Of a stretch of DNA of 64,000 bases, positions 42,301 to 56,300 are shown piece after piece. The translations under genes and the position numbers were made by a program. The stretch is from Branchiostoma floridae (lineage: Eukaryota > Chordata > Leptocardii > Amphioxiformes > Branchiostomatidae). Below the pieces are notes generated by a model. That model had not been told where the DNA came from. It saw nothing but the letters and a program-made list of their open reading frames with translations, and searched no databases. Positions within the stretch are counted from its first letter, which is position 1. Every line of letters starts with the position of its first letter. The DNA is taken from assembly GCF_000003815.2 (NCBI RefSeq), contig NC_049995.1, positions 12,691,436 through 12,755,435 of the forward strand. Reading direction: 5' to 3'.

Positions 42301-45300
42301 CATAAGATACTGAAGTATTATATCGTTTGTCATTTGCAGTGGTTCAATATCCACAGTTTTTGCTGTGACCTCTCCATTAAAATCATGGAAAATCATTGGC
42401 ATTGCAAATAAGCATTTCTACACTCACACTTAACTCATTTCTAATTTAATCTTTATAAATTACTTCACTGAAAACCATATTTTCTATTCTTGCGTACCAA
42501 TATAAAGTTGTTGGGAAAATAGAAAAGAATGTACATGTACAGTAACATGCTCTATTTTAGGGGACATTGACACAGACCCCCCACCCAAACCTGTCCCACA
42601 AGAAGGCCATCTCTCAAGGAAACCAGTTGTTAAGTTGTTAGCAGTAATTAAAGTGTAATTAGAGCATTCGTTAGACTGTTCCACCTGGTCTGGCAGGGCA
42701 GGTGTGAATCATTCAAAAGGTTAATTATAGGTTAACAACAAGAAGGCAACAGAAACCTGTTGGGCACATTTTAATGCACATACGTCTACAGTACTACAGC
42801 CCATACAAACCATCCCTTTCTCAGTCCTTACCAACAATTCCATGATCCATCATCGGTGTATATTGAAGTGTTTGTACCCACAAAGACTTGCCAACAACAA
42901 TTAGACATTATTTCATACATACCAAGATTTCTTTCTTATGCAAAACCCATAGGAGTGAGGTTGCATGCCTAGCATACCTGCACAGGTGAGGGGCACACCT
43001 GTGCTCCTTAGGGACCAATACATGTGTGATGCGGTGGTGGGTCTAAGGAGATACTGGCAAGTTTTAATGCATAACACAAGCTATTCTGAGAGGGTCTGGA
43101 TTACTTCACACCCCTGTTCTGTGTCAGACTTCACTGTACATACAATGTTGACAGCAAAAAGACAGCTAGCCTGGTCCCTCTCAACACTATAGGGGACTTT
43201 CCATGATGTACTTTGAAGGGATCTACTAATTCCAGCTCCCCAACATCCCTTCATTTAAATATTGAACTGCACACTTTCAGTATTACAGCTTACTATAGCT
43301 AGTACATGTAACTCTAATAAGCATTAGAATGTAATATTAAATTTGTCTGCTTATTCACAATGATTTTGTTACAGAGTGTTCCCTTAGTGAGTATGCACTT
43401 ACATTATCTACTGTTTATAAATACTTAGCACTTTAGAGGGAGAGTGTGGAAGTGTATTGTAAATGTCTGCAGGTTGTGCAGTGCCACCAAGGGGTCAAAA
43501 GTTTAAGTTGGAACTTGAACTTGAACTACTAAATATAGCTGCTCTTAATCTCAAATATCCCATCTCTGCTGTGATTATGGTCACAGAACACAGTATGTAT
43601 CTTTAACCCATGCATACAGAAATAGTTTGGGTACAAAGAAGTGTGTCACTACTTAAAATGCAGTAGATATTATAATCTTCAGTTCACGACAGCAAGGCGG
43701 AAACTGCTGAATTGTAGAGGAATATGACAGTTGCGAGACTGTAGAAGTTGGATCATGGTGTTTGTTTGGTTTGCATGAATACTTTTCATATAAAAGAGGG
43801 CTTTAAAAGATTCCTTGTTAATTTTCACATATTTGGTATCCTGAAGTCCAACATGTTTGATTCTTGTACCTTCTTTGCACACCCTACCACAAATTTTGAA
43901 GCATCAAAGTGTCTATCATTTTGGGGTTCTTTGACAGTGTAAACCTCCATTATTTGATAGACAAAATACATCAATACCTGGAATATGGGAGAACCCCCCC
44001 CCATACGCACACACAGACAGTTCTAAGAAGGGAAACAGACATGCGTTTGCACATGCCTACTACATGACTCACCCATACTGCCATAACCCCACCATTCCAT
44101 CCATACCATGTATGTGGATCTATCATGTCATTTCAGTATGATACGGTATGCACAGTATCCGCGATATCGGCCTCGTATGGCATGTCAAACTCATACAAGT
44201 CGTTCCTAACAAAATACTGAACTGATTGCTAATTGAGTCCCCTGTTTAAAGAAGCCAACTGTGCAAACCTCCAACTTCAGTATTAATGACCCTCAAATTG
44301 TTACCGAGATAACGTCAATTAAATAGTACTCTCTTTAATACTGAGTGACATGATGTAGCTAAAATGTAGCTCAAACTCTGGGCCAGATAATGTCAGCTAT
44401 GATACAATGTATTCAATCTGTGTATCAATTAAAGGTACTGTACTTACGCTGAGTACAAAGCACAGCAGGGTTAATAGCTGATATGCAAAGCATGGGATAT
44501 AAAATCATATGGTCCAAATATTTGTCAACTCTATGTCACTGATATGGAAGTGTAAAACATCTTGTTGTAAAAAAAATTGTTGCACATTGGATATCATATT
44601 TCATGCAATTTGAACTTCATTTTTCAGCAATTTTGTGTTTCAAGCTTAAGTTGGTTTGACAAAATAAGTCTACAGACAGGAATTTGTAGACAATGGCAAA
44701 CTATCCCATTAGCTTATTTATTTATGTAGTTTCACAGTAGGAGGGTAAAATTTTCTTGGCATTTGATATGAACAATTCTTTGGTACAGTAGTAGACAATA
44801 AAATACGCATTCCCATTTTGTGGCAGCGTGGGATTCGCAAAATTCAGCGGACATAGACTTATAAATCCAACACAAACATTTAAAGCTTTACAGCAGTACT
44901 TTCATAAGTTGAATGACAAGAAAACATCATCAACTCCACTCAGAGCAATGAGTTTCTGCCTAGCAACAAGATGTTACTGCTATGCATTTAGTGATGGAAA
45001 ATCTTTAAACTTTAAAGGTTAAGCCTGTTATAGGCCAGGGTTGTCTCAGGCTTAAAAATCCATCCCACTCCCTTTTGGGGGGCTCATACTCTTGATTTTC
45101 TTTGTGAAGTTTCAGATTTCAACCTTACTAGAACATATTTTCATCAATTTCATGTGATGAAAATCAGTTTTTTTTTTAGGAGGAATGGGGCAAACTTTTT
45201 GTATGTCCCAACATTCAAATTTGTCCCAGGAACGGGCCCTGGGTTAGCCCTCAGTCACCTGTAAAAACCTTTCTGATTCAAACACTGCATTCAAACATAG

Positions 45301-48300
45301 CCTTCTTCTGTAAGTGTAACTTGGCTTTCTTGAGCTGGATAACTGTTTTGCAGCGATGACACATTCAAAACAAGTGAGCGATGCACAGTTTGGTCACAGA
45401 GGATTTCACTGATCAATACAACACAGGAGTAACTTGATTATGTACCACTACCTTCTAGGTCAATGCCATTTGTCATGGAGGAGCAATGCCTTAATAGCTT
45501 TGACGAAATTGATGGCAAATTCATGTTACCTCAAAAGACCCTTAAAAAAACGCCACCAAGAACAAGAGCTTAATATTTGTACTGGATCAGTGGATGTTTT
45601 TATGTACATTTTCTCACTAAAAGAAGAACAAAAAGGCTACAAAAAGAAACCTTCATGGCCGAAATACTAATGTTATTTTCTGACCAGGCCATCTGTTGTG
45701 TCACTTGCAATGACTGAATACCTATTTTCTTCTATAGCAGGATACATTGCATTGAAAAGCGAAATGGTTATCACCTGTAAACTGTTAGGTTACATAAGAC
45801 AAGAGAGACAATTTTGAATTTAGAATGAAAGTGCTTACTTTCTGACTGGGAAGATGACTATACTGACACGTATTAGGAAGTATTAACCTCCACTATAGGA
45901 AGTCTGGCAGACAAGTCTGAAGGAATAACTTCCCACCTAACTTCCACATTAGCACAAGGCTCAGTAACTTCCTTTTTAGAATAAACAAAAAAGTGATGTC
46001 AGTCATGTCACCTGAACTTATATTTGGACATTGATCTAGACAACCTCAATATAATCCTGACTTTCTAAAGCCAATTATAACATTAATACACAACATATTA
46101 TAAACCTCAGACAGCGTAAGCTATCACACAGTCAAACTTTTCATTCAACACACACCACATGGACGTCACTTCACTCGTAAGTAGAATGTAGAATGAAAAT
46201 TGTCTTTCTTGGCCAAGGTAGAGGAGGAAAAATGTTTACTTGACATACAGTTCTTGTGGTACCAAGTGAACCAACCATGTTTCATTATGAATATGATGCA
46301 TCAAACATACTTACTAAAGCAGTGTATTTTCTATAGACTGGTTCAAACCAGCCATTTTGGGAAAAGGAAACAGACTGTATTACATTAGGTCGGTACATAC
46401 TGAGTGCTCATTTAGTATGATTGGTTACACGGGTGGACCGTCCATTTAGGTCCATGTTGTCAGCTTGTATTCAAGGCCAGTCCCGGGCATACTCGTAACA
46501 CAAAAGTCCCGTACCGGGGTGGACTAATTTGCATATGCATGCATAACTGATTGGACAGGGCTTTGTGCCGTCCCGCTACGGTCCTTTCACCCTTTCTGAT
46601 TGGACTTGGCATCCCCTCCGAGGTCAGCGTCTTTGTGACCTTTCGTCTTTCATTTCTGCATATTTCCTGGCTTCAAAGGAATCGGCTGTAAATGTTTCAG
46701 ACAGGATGACAGGACCAACCACACTCTTCTTAACTCTTCATGTTGCTATGTCCTAGTTGTAGATGTCCCAGATGTAGTGCATTTGGTTTTGAGAGAGGAC
46801 TTAATTGTGAGACAATTAAGGTAAAATGTGACAGGTAAAATGTACTACAGCTTGTGCCATCTCTATACGTAGCAGTTTCAAAGGATTCTGCTGTAAATGT
46901 GTCAGACAGGATGACAAGACCAACCACAATGTTTTTAACTCTTCATGTTGCTATGTCCTAGTTTTCTAGTATTGTATAAGTATTAGCAGATGTAGCATGT
47001 TTGGCTTTGCGAGAGAACTTTTCTGTGCAACAATTGTAACAGGTAAAATGAATGACAACTTGTACACACTGTATACAGGGTAGTTGAACTCTTACTAATA
47101 TTTAACAATAATTAAGACTAACTGCAAATAAATATATTACTAATATTCAATAACAGTAATTCACAGAAATGAATAGTATACTGCATCAGGAATTAAAAAA
47201 AAAAACGTGTTTCATTTTTGCATAAAATCAGAGAGATATATAATTTGGCCTAAAGTGTGGAAGGTCTTTGCACAAGCATGCTTACAATACAAGTCCTCTT
47301 TGCCTATTCATTCGAGTACATGATATCCAACTTGCTGCTTTGGAGACATGAGATGAGAGCTCTAGAATAGGTTACATATAAACATCTATGAATGGGAACT
47401 TGCACTTGTTGAGGTACAAAAACAAGCACTGGAATATCTTTATTGTGTTTTGAGTACAGCCGTTTCTTTGAGTTACATTGTTTAAGGGTACAATAAAGTT
47501 CATTTCACACAGACTGTCAACAAATGAAAGTGGTCTAACTCTTAACACAAAATTTGAAGACCAAGTCTAAACATTTTTTGGTCTCTTTTGGAGGGCCATA
47601 TCCACATTTTTTCATACTTCGGACATTCAGACATTGTTCCGCAAATAAATATACTGCTAAAGTTCCATTACGCTAGTCGAAAATTACCGTAAATAACTAA
47701 TAGTACTCATTTAGTATGGTGGTCACCTATTAAAGTGTGGTCGTATGTTACACTAAATTGAAAATACACAAGGCAAACCCTGACATCTACTGGCATCAAA
47801 GGCCCCTAAAAGAGGGGGTCTAGTAAACATATTTAGCATTGGTTAGTCTGTAATGTATATGTAACTGTTCAACCTCGAAGCTAGTGTGTTAGGCCAAAGG
47901 CCTGTTATACCGGCTATATAGATACAGATACCGAACCCGAAGAAAACGTTCAGCGTTTCATAACTGAAGTGACCTACTTATGTTATGGTATAGCCAAAGC
48001 ATAGCTTTAATCGTCTTATTACCACTGAAATGTTACAACTTATATGTCCCAGCGTGCAATATACCCACTTGCACACTTGCACATTGCAACCACTTTTTGC
48101 TTGGTGCAACTTACTTCTTAACTCGGGTTGCACAGGGTGCAACTTAGATTTTGAGCCTCAGAACTTGATTTTGTTCTCAATTTACTTGGAAGAAATAAAT
48201 GCTCCATTTCATATCAGTCAAACACATATGTATTGTATTTTTTTCTTCAGAAATTAGTGAATTGTAAGTGGTGCAACTTGAAATTCAGTTGTGCAACCTA

Positions 48301-51300
48301 GTTTTTGCCCCAGGTTGCACACTGTGCCACCTGGCTCAGAAAAGTATTTTGCACACTGTGTCCCCTGCATCCTTGCATGGTAAATATGACAGATAGTTAA
48401 CTACAAATATTGGTTTCACTGCTGACCAAGCATGCCTACTGCCCTGCTTCGATGGACACAGACTACTTTATGAGGGCCTCAAAAGGGGGGTTCCGTTCGA
48501 TGCCTCACAAAAGAGGAGGTAATCTGGCAACAGGAAAGACCTTCCAAAACAAGATTTCCATTTGGTTGGCTTCGTATCAAGCCTGTAGACTTGTTGACAT
48601 GACCATCATCATTTCGTACATGACCTGTGATGACACCAAGACAACTAAGCTCACTCTATAATAGTCTATTCAAAGGAAACATTGGCGGGGGATATGCTTT
48701 ATCAGTGGGATGTAATCTTTTTCTCATTTATCAAACTTCCCAAGTCCAAGTTGTTTTGATGAATGTGTTTGTACATGTCTGTGCATTTCAGCACTTAATA
48801 AGTTGCTGCAAAGCCGTGTATTTTGAAATAAACCTTGTCCAAAAAAAGTCCAAAGCTACATATATTGTGGGACTATCCTTAATAGGTATGCTGGATATAT
48901 CATATTCAAAGGCTGATCAGAAATCAGTCAAATCACTGTGGAAACAAAAGCGGTTGTCATCTGAGTCGCCGATGCTTTTAAGCCAAGATACACGTTGGTG
49001 ATCGGCTTGCTCAGACATAGAATCGTGAATGCTCCATGAAAAGTCCTTTATTGACTTCATAATTAATGTGGGTGAATGCAGTCAACTGAACCATGGGAAC
49101 ACAATATGGTGGCAACAGCTTTAAATTCGTGATGTATGAAAACTTCTACAGAGTGCAGTAGCCAAAATAAAGTGCTGATCAGATCATCATACATCTGCTA
49201 TTTTTATCTCCTTGTTGCCAACTGCAACAGCTTTAAATTCGTGATGTATGAAAACTTGAAACAAGTGCCAATACAAGAAGTACTGAAGCCAAAATAAAGT
49301 GATTAACCAATATTGTCATTCATCCTGTATGTGCCTTTTTTTACATCTTCTTGTCGCCTACTTAGCTACTGTTGACTACGGAAGAATAGCTGGGTTCAGA
49401 TAAAAAGGAGTTTCCCTTTGTGCAAAGTTATGTTCTGGGTCAGGTAACAAACATATAAGCTGGGCCCTACACGTCAACCTTATTTAGTGACACTGACATG
49501 TCTGTTCACAGGAAAGTCAAAGGTCTCTTACCCGCACCTGGCTTTGCTGGGAATCCAGCACAGAATACAACAGAATCTTTCACCGAGTTGGAAGAGTTTT
49601 TGCACAAAGTCAAACTTTCTGGCACCCAAATCTGAGCCTTAATGAAGCTGCTTGGACACTAAAGACTGTGTCCTTTGCCATATTTGTTGCCAGAATCTTT
49701 TCAGACTTTCCATATAAAGCCAAGATTTCTGACACCTAGATCTGGGCCTAAATGAAACTGTCAGAACACTAAAGCCTGTGTTCTTTGTGATAATGTTCTT
49801 TGTGATAATTTGTTGACAGAATCTTACACTGAACTGGTAGACTTTTCATATAAAGCAACTTTTTGGCACCCAAATCCCAGCCTAAATGGAGTTGTCAGAA
49901 CACTATAGCTTGTCTTCTTTGCCATAATTTGTTGGCAGAATCTTTCACTGAACTGGTAGACTTTTTTCATACAAAGACAAAGGCTTTTCTGGCACCCAAA
50001 TCCAAGCCTAAACGAAGCTGTCAGAAGACCGAATTTTGCCCATAATTTGTCGCCAGTCTTTGCAGAATTGATCCCACATATTGTCTCCTTACTTATCTTG
50101 CACCTTCTACCAGACAGACAGGAACTTCCTGAGTCTTCTCTAAAGCACCTCGTCATGGTAACACATCCTCATCTCGCCTCAACACCTGGGGCACTATGAC
50201 GACTTAACTCTGCCTTCTTAGAACATACTTATCACTCATCCGTCCGCAACAGTCACAAAACCACATTTAATTATCCTTGTGGGCAATATAGTAAAAGGAT
50301 TCTAACATGGCCTTTGCTGATCTGGTAACTTAGGTTTGTAAACAGAACCAGCACACATCTTCCCACATCACAAGATATGACAACGAAAGTCTACCTTCTT
50401 AGAACATACGTAAACCACTCAGATCCGTACGCAACTGTTATATAACCCACTTATATAGTTCCTGGGTAATACAGTAAGGGGATTTTTAGATGGCCTTTGC
50501 TGATCTGGTACAATTAACTTCTTAGTTGGAATCAGCAAATGTCTTCCCACATCACAAGATATGACAACTTAAGTCTGCCTTCTTACAACATACTTACCAC
50601 TCAGATCCGTACGCAATAGTTATATAACCACGATTATATAGTTCAATAGCATATGGTAAGATAGTGAGGGGATTCTTGGATGGCCTTTGCTAATCTGGTA
50701 CGATTAAGTTCTTAGTTGGAACCAGCAAATGTCTTCCCACATCACAAAATATGACAACTTAATTCTGCCTTACCACTCAGATTTGTCTGCAATTGTTATA
50801 TAACCCACTCATATAGTTTGATAGCATTTGGTAAGATAGTGAGGGGATTCTTGGATGGCCTTTGCTGATCTGGTACGATTAAGTTCTTAGTTGGAACCAG
50901 CAAATGTCTTCCCACATCGCAAGATATGACGACTTAAATCTGCCTTCTTAGAACATACTTCCCACATAGATCCGTCCCCAACTGTTGGACACAACCACGC
51001 ATATAGTTTCAGGAGTGGGCAAAATAGTGAAATGATTCTCAGATGGCCTCTGCTGATCTGGTACAATTAAGTTGTTAGTTGGAACCAGCATTGGTGTTCC
51101 CACGTCACAAGGTATGACGTTCAACAACAAAGCATCAGCCATAATTGAGCACATCCTCTATACTTCTATTGAAGAGGACTTACTTAAATCCACTAGAGGT
51201 AGAATCAAATGACACGCTTGCAAAAGGTATCTAAAAAAAAAAACGTCATATGACTGCTCAAATCATCTTCTCATGGGGAAGAAAGCTATCACCAGCAATA

Positions 51301-53291
51301 TCAACATTTGTGTGTTACTGGGCCTTAGTTCCCTATACCGTACCCATACTGGGAAGGGTTGGGGATTTCCCTCTAGTACTTTGTTGTCTTTACACAAGTA
51401 CATTCTTCCTTTGCATAGAAAATAGTCCACTGTACAAAATGGCAGCAGCTTGTACTATTGAAAGAAACCACAGCTCTTGTGGACTTACTTGGTTTACTTT
51501 TGAGTAAAGATGGCTTTTGTCTCATCCTACCTGACACTGGACACTGACTTTATCCAATTAAATTATCCCTTATCAGTATATCACACCACCTAAGCCAATC
51601 AAATTACAAGCTTTATCTGCGACAACATAGCCATAACAGCTAAGTAATGGGATCCTAAGTGATCGATACCATCGCAAAGTTATAACGAACTCACTCAATC
51701 AGATACCAGCCATGCCAGTTCAGCACTGCTCTTTCCTACAGGCATACTGCAAAAGCGTGGTGTGAAGATAATCTACAAGCAGATCCTATGGTGCCATAAG
51801 ATAGTTAAAGCTGGCCAAGGAGTATAGCCGGCTAAGGGAGTCAAACGGGCACCAGTAAGTTTGATACTATACATTACGCACTGTGGATCTGTATGGATAT
51901 TAGTGCAAAGACTAGCCGACTGCTGCCTACCCGTGTCAGGGACTCCATCAGCAGTATAATCAAACAACGGATAATGAGTGATCCCACACAAGTTGGGAAA
52001 AAAAATCTACCTTCTCGTGAATTTCCTTTACAATATTCTAAAAGTATTTACGACTGAGGGAACAAGGAAAACGTTTTTCTAATAAACTAGTGGTCGATCA
52101 AAGTTAGACATTCTTTGTTGTTGTTGTAAACGTCATGTTCAGTGTTCTCACCAGGCCTTTTCAGCATAGCGGGCCGATACGCTGTGGGCTGGAAAAATGA
52201 CGCTGTAAAAAGCCCGCTACGCTGTATTTTCACCCAGCGTAGCGGCCAAAAAATGGGGGAAAACTGGAAAAATACCGTACTAAAAATACGAAAGCACGTG
52301 CCAAGCACGCGCCTCCGCTGTTTCAGGAAGTTTCAGCTCGAAGGGAGGTGTTTTACAGCACCCCGCGTACCGCTATCTCGCAGCCCCCACCCAGGACCGC
52401 CCCTTGCGCGGCGTGCGTTCTGTACTGTAAACAGAGAACCGGCACAAAACTTGTAAAAAGTTTCGGTTCAAGTCCGGTCAAAATCGGAACGGCAAGAAAC
52501 GCTTCTTGGACTTGCACAAAATAGCACTTGTATATATTCCCTTTTATGTTGCAGTATACTTGTAAATCATCTAAAACCTTCCAAAGATCGAGAAATTTGC
52601 GTTGAGAAATGACGAAAAACATCGTGCCTGCATGCATGCAGACAGCTAGCAGTAATGGCGGCGAAAACATCGTAAAATCTCGCAAAAAATTCTCGCGAGA
52701 TCTGATGCGTCTCTGTGACGTCAGGGGAAACTAGCGATCTCATTGGTTTAGGCAAAGACTTTAGGATAAACAACAGCAGCGACCGCCATTTTTGGAGCAA
52801 ATTTTACCGTATTTTACCCCGAAAATTTCTGCCGTTTTGGAGATTTTGCGGGCCCAAAACTCATATCAAAAGGAAGCAAAGGTATTCTTGTTGTTTTTAC
52901 GTCCAACACCTCTTACGTGAACGCATTATTCGTCCGCCGATCGCGAACTTGAAAGTCGGCCGGGGATGCCCCGGGCCGTGCCGAGCACATGTTTCTGCGT
53001 GTTTTGTTCTGTTTACGATGAAAAAAAATACGATGAAAACAGAGACTGTCAAAGTTGTTTATTCTAGTCGATAAAGTTGGTGGCAAACCGGACAATATTT
53101 ATTAAAGTACGGTTGAGCTGAGTAAAGTATGTTGTTTATGAGTTTTTAGTTGTCTTTGATGCTTTGACTCAAAGTATCGTTACGTCAAACTGCTACAATT
53201 ATCGTATATATGCCCCTAAAAACTGATACAATAAGCCTTCTGAATAGCCTAAAATGCAAGAGCTTCCGGGGGGCTTCGCCCCCCTCGGTTC

Positions 53292-53322
<31 letters not shown>

Positions 53323-56300
53323 CGGGGGCCTTCGGCGGCCCCCGGACCCCTGCCCGACGCTGTGAAAAATTCCTGGTGAGAACACTGAATATTGTTTGTT
53401 GCTATTTCATCATCCTCAGCGTAACGTCCTGTACAGAGAGTGTGCAAGGCCAGCAGGACCCATTATAGATATTCAATACTTCTGATCGAACAATGCCCTC
53501 TGCTATATACAACGACACCCTTGCTAATATTCTACTTACCACTATACATCCCTAAACCCTGCCATGGAATAAGATGGATGGAAAATTATCTGCTATAATT
53601 CCCATCCAAACTGGTAGTATCTTTCAGCCAACCTTTATAGCAAACCAACAAGTTGTATCAGCTGTTACCAAACAGTAATGGAATGGTCCCAAGAGGAAAC
53701 AGACATCTCATGCAAAAATGGGATGGGAACATTTCCTTTTCATGTTGCCCACATAAACCTCTGTTGCTGTCTATCTGCTACTTGTTAGTATAACCTAGCA
53801 CTCGATTTTTGTTGCACAATAACTACTTTGTTTGAATACAAAATGGTGACATATTATTCCAGAGATTATCAAATGAAACCCCATCCTGGAAAGAAACCCC
53901 CTTAAACGTACCCCTGCCATTTCTGACTCCCAACATTTGTCATTAACCAAACCAACCAGACATGATAATTGTGCCGCATCTCCCGAGCTTTCCTTCCCAA
54001 GTACGACCATATTTCATTAACCATCAACGGTAATAACTATCTGTGAATTCATACGTCTTTGCAGGGACTTAATCTCATGGAAAATGGGAGAAGGGGATTT
54101 AAAAGGGTTTTCAATTCTGGGTTGAGACAATTCTGTACGGCAGTAGTAATGAAATGGAGACACTTAAACGCAGGAGAGGTCAAAACAACGGTTATTACTA
54201 GTATATTTCAAGATCTTCGGTAGTCATGGTCTCTAGCCCCCATTACATTAATGGACAATCCCCCCTGCTGTCTGTGAAATCTTCCTTGAAGTCTTTCAAG
54301 ATAAAGAAATAGTAAATTTCCTCTCTGTCTGCTTCCACTTAGGATGGTGATAAATAATTATTGTCAACAGCAGTTTACCAAAACCCCCACAGTAAGAATT
54401 GTTGAAATTTTCATGCTGGTTTAATGTTTATGGTGATAATAAAAATGAAATTGCCGGCTTTATTGTTTTTTTCTTCTGCCTGACTACTCTCTTGTATAAT
54501 GGCATTAATGGTATGAAAAAAATCATAAACCAAATCAAACATATTTTCTCCACACCGCAAAATCAAACCATGCAAACTTGTGCATTTCTATATTATGGCA
54601 GTCAGTGACTATTTTGCCAAGTTGGTCGTCTCTCGCTTACAAATCACACCCAGTGATATGCTTCTTTGACAAAAAGGCCAGTATTACTGTATCAATCAAC
54701 TGCAGCTAGAGATTTTGTCAAAACAAGCAGGCGTTTTGTCTTTTTTGTATTTGCAGCAAATATTGCTTGCAAATTACACATTTCGAGGCAAAGGTATAAC
54801 AATAACTGACTGTACTTTCAACTTTTGTGAACAACTTTACTCCTAACAGTGTGTAATGTTTCTGTTCACTAGTTTATCCTCTTGATCTCTGGAGAGACAT
54901 AAGGCCATGTTTTTTGTGTAAGCTGGACAAATTTGGCATTAGAGTCCTCCCCTACCCCCCATGAACACCCCTACCCCCTGGGACCATGATTTTTCAACAC
55001 AATTGTTGCCATATGGCACAAGGTAGCAAACATACAACAAACACCTTTGAGACTATGATCACAAAAAACAATAGGCCTACCCTTAGCAGCTTTGTATATT
55101 ATTTTTGTTCCAAAAACTATGCACTATTTGTTTTCAACTTAATTATCACTCATGAGTGATTTCAACTACTAACAAATTCACCAGATGCAGGTAACTTGCA
55201 TCATATCATTTTTGCTGACCGAACACTAAACAGAGGTTCAGAAGAAAGACAACTTGGTTCACATAAGGTATCTTAAAACTTACTAAAAGAAGAAATTTGG
55301 ATAGTTTCAACATTAAAAAAAGCTTACTGGCTGTTTTCACCAACATAAAATAAGCCTTTCAGCTATTTCCAACGACTGGAAAAAAGCTCATGATCTCAAG
55401 TATTTGGCTCTTTACTCTTTGACCCTGTTTATTTGCATGAGTCACACTAAGACGACTAACGTATCCTGTTTGACTTTACAACACCAACCAGTACAAAATT
55501 TGCCCCTTTTCCTACCTCAAAGTCGTATTAAATGTGCATGACACTATTTTCTAGCAATATGTGGTGTAGTTTTATATCTTGATTTGTTCAGTACCCCGTG
55601 GTGTGTTATAAAGTCGGGAATTATCTCTCAGTATGAGGGAGGGAGACCGCCATCTTGGATCCCCCTCCCTCCCACATCTAGGCACTTCCTGTGGCCACAG
55701 TTCCCTAAAATTATCTCCATGCACATCAAAATTACAGAAGTCATACCCAGAAACACGTCAGCAACAAATTTTGACTAAAAATGTGCGCCTGGATGCGCCA
55801 AAGTTGGATTAAATGGCAGAAATGTTGGTGTAGCGAATCAGTATGTTATGTTGTGACTCAAACTTGCATGAACATGTTCAGACGGTCTTTTCCTGTCAAA
55901 AATCATTTCGTAGCAAACCTAACAAGACTTCAGTGACATTCTGTGTAAATATTGTACATGAAAGTACTAAAATTTACTTGTCGTTGATACAGCACCGAAA
56001 AATAATGAACGTCGCTCTCAGCAATTTTTCGTCTGTGATTTTTTTTTGTTGACACTGAAAAAAGCATGGCGCAAAAGTGAACAACACTTTTGGCAATGTT
56101 CGCCTTAAAACTACTATAACAACTTTGTTTTAGACACCAAACATTCGTAAGCTTTCTGAAAAACCTGTTTTACTATTATCTAACGTCGTTATGGTCTATC
56201 ATGTCGCAACACGAGTACAAAGACGAGCACACCAACTGGCCCCACCACCTCTGCAGTTCTGCATACGACTTACCGATTTCTCTTGTCCACACACTGTCGT

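Larger units (their letters stand above)
40024..56273 (-). other. SDC: Syndecan intron 1, about 16 kb, repeat-rich
   Basis: The intron runs from a GTAAGT donor after the signal-peptide exon to TTTCAG before exon 2. I found no convincing exon of another gene on either strand. It contains a family A MITE (40734-40945), several tandem repeats (41020, 46665, 49060, 49573, 50211), a family B MITE (51768-51892), an inverted-repeat transposon (52140-53387), a LINE tail (47880-47935) and a GTGCAAC-rich repeat (about 48050-48380). Confidence 0.7.

Noticed and set aside
49824-50156. Minus-strand open frame with repeated FRLGFGCQK
   Set aside because: The repetition follows the 120-bp satellite; there is no start context, splice structure or known domain.
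53255-53360. GC-rich hairpins as bacterial or plastid contamination
   Set aside because: They lie inside a 1.25-kb element bounded by perfect inverted ends, so they are part of an animal transposon.
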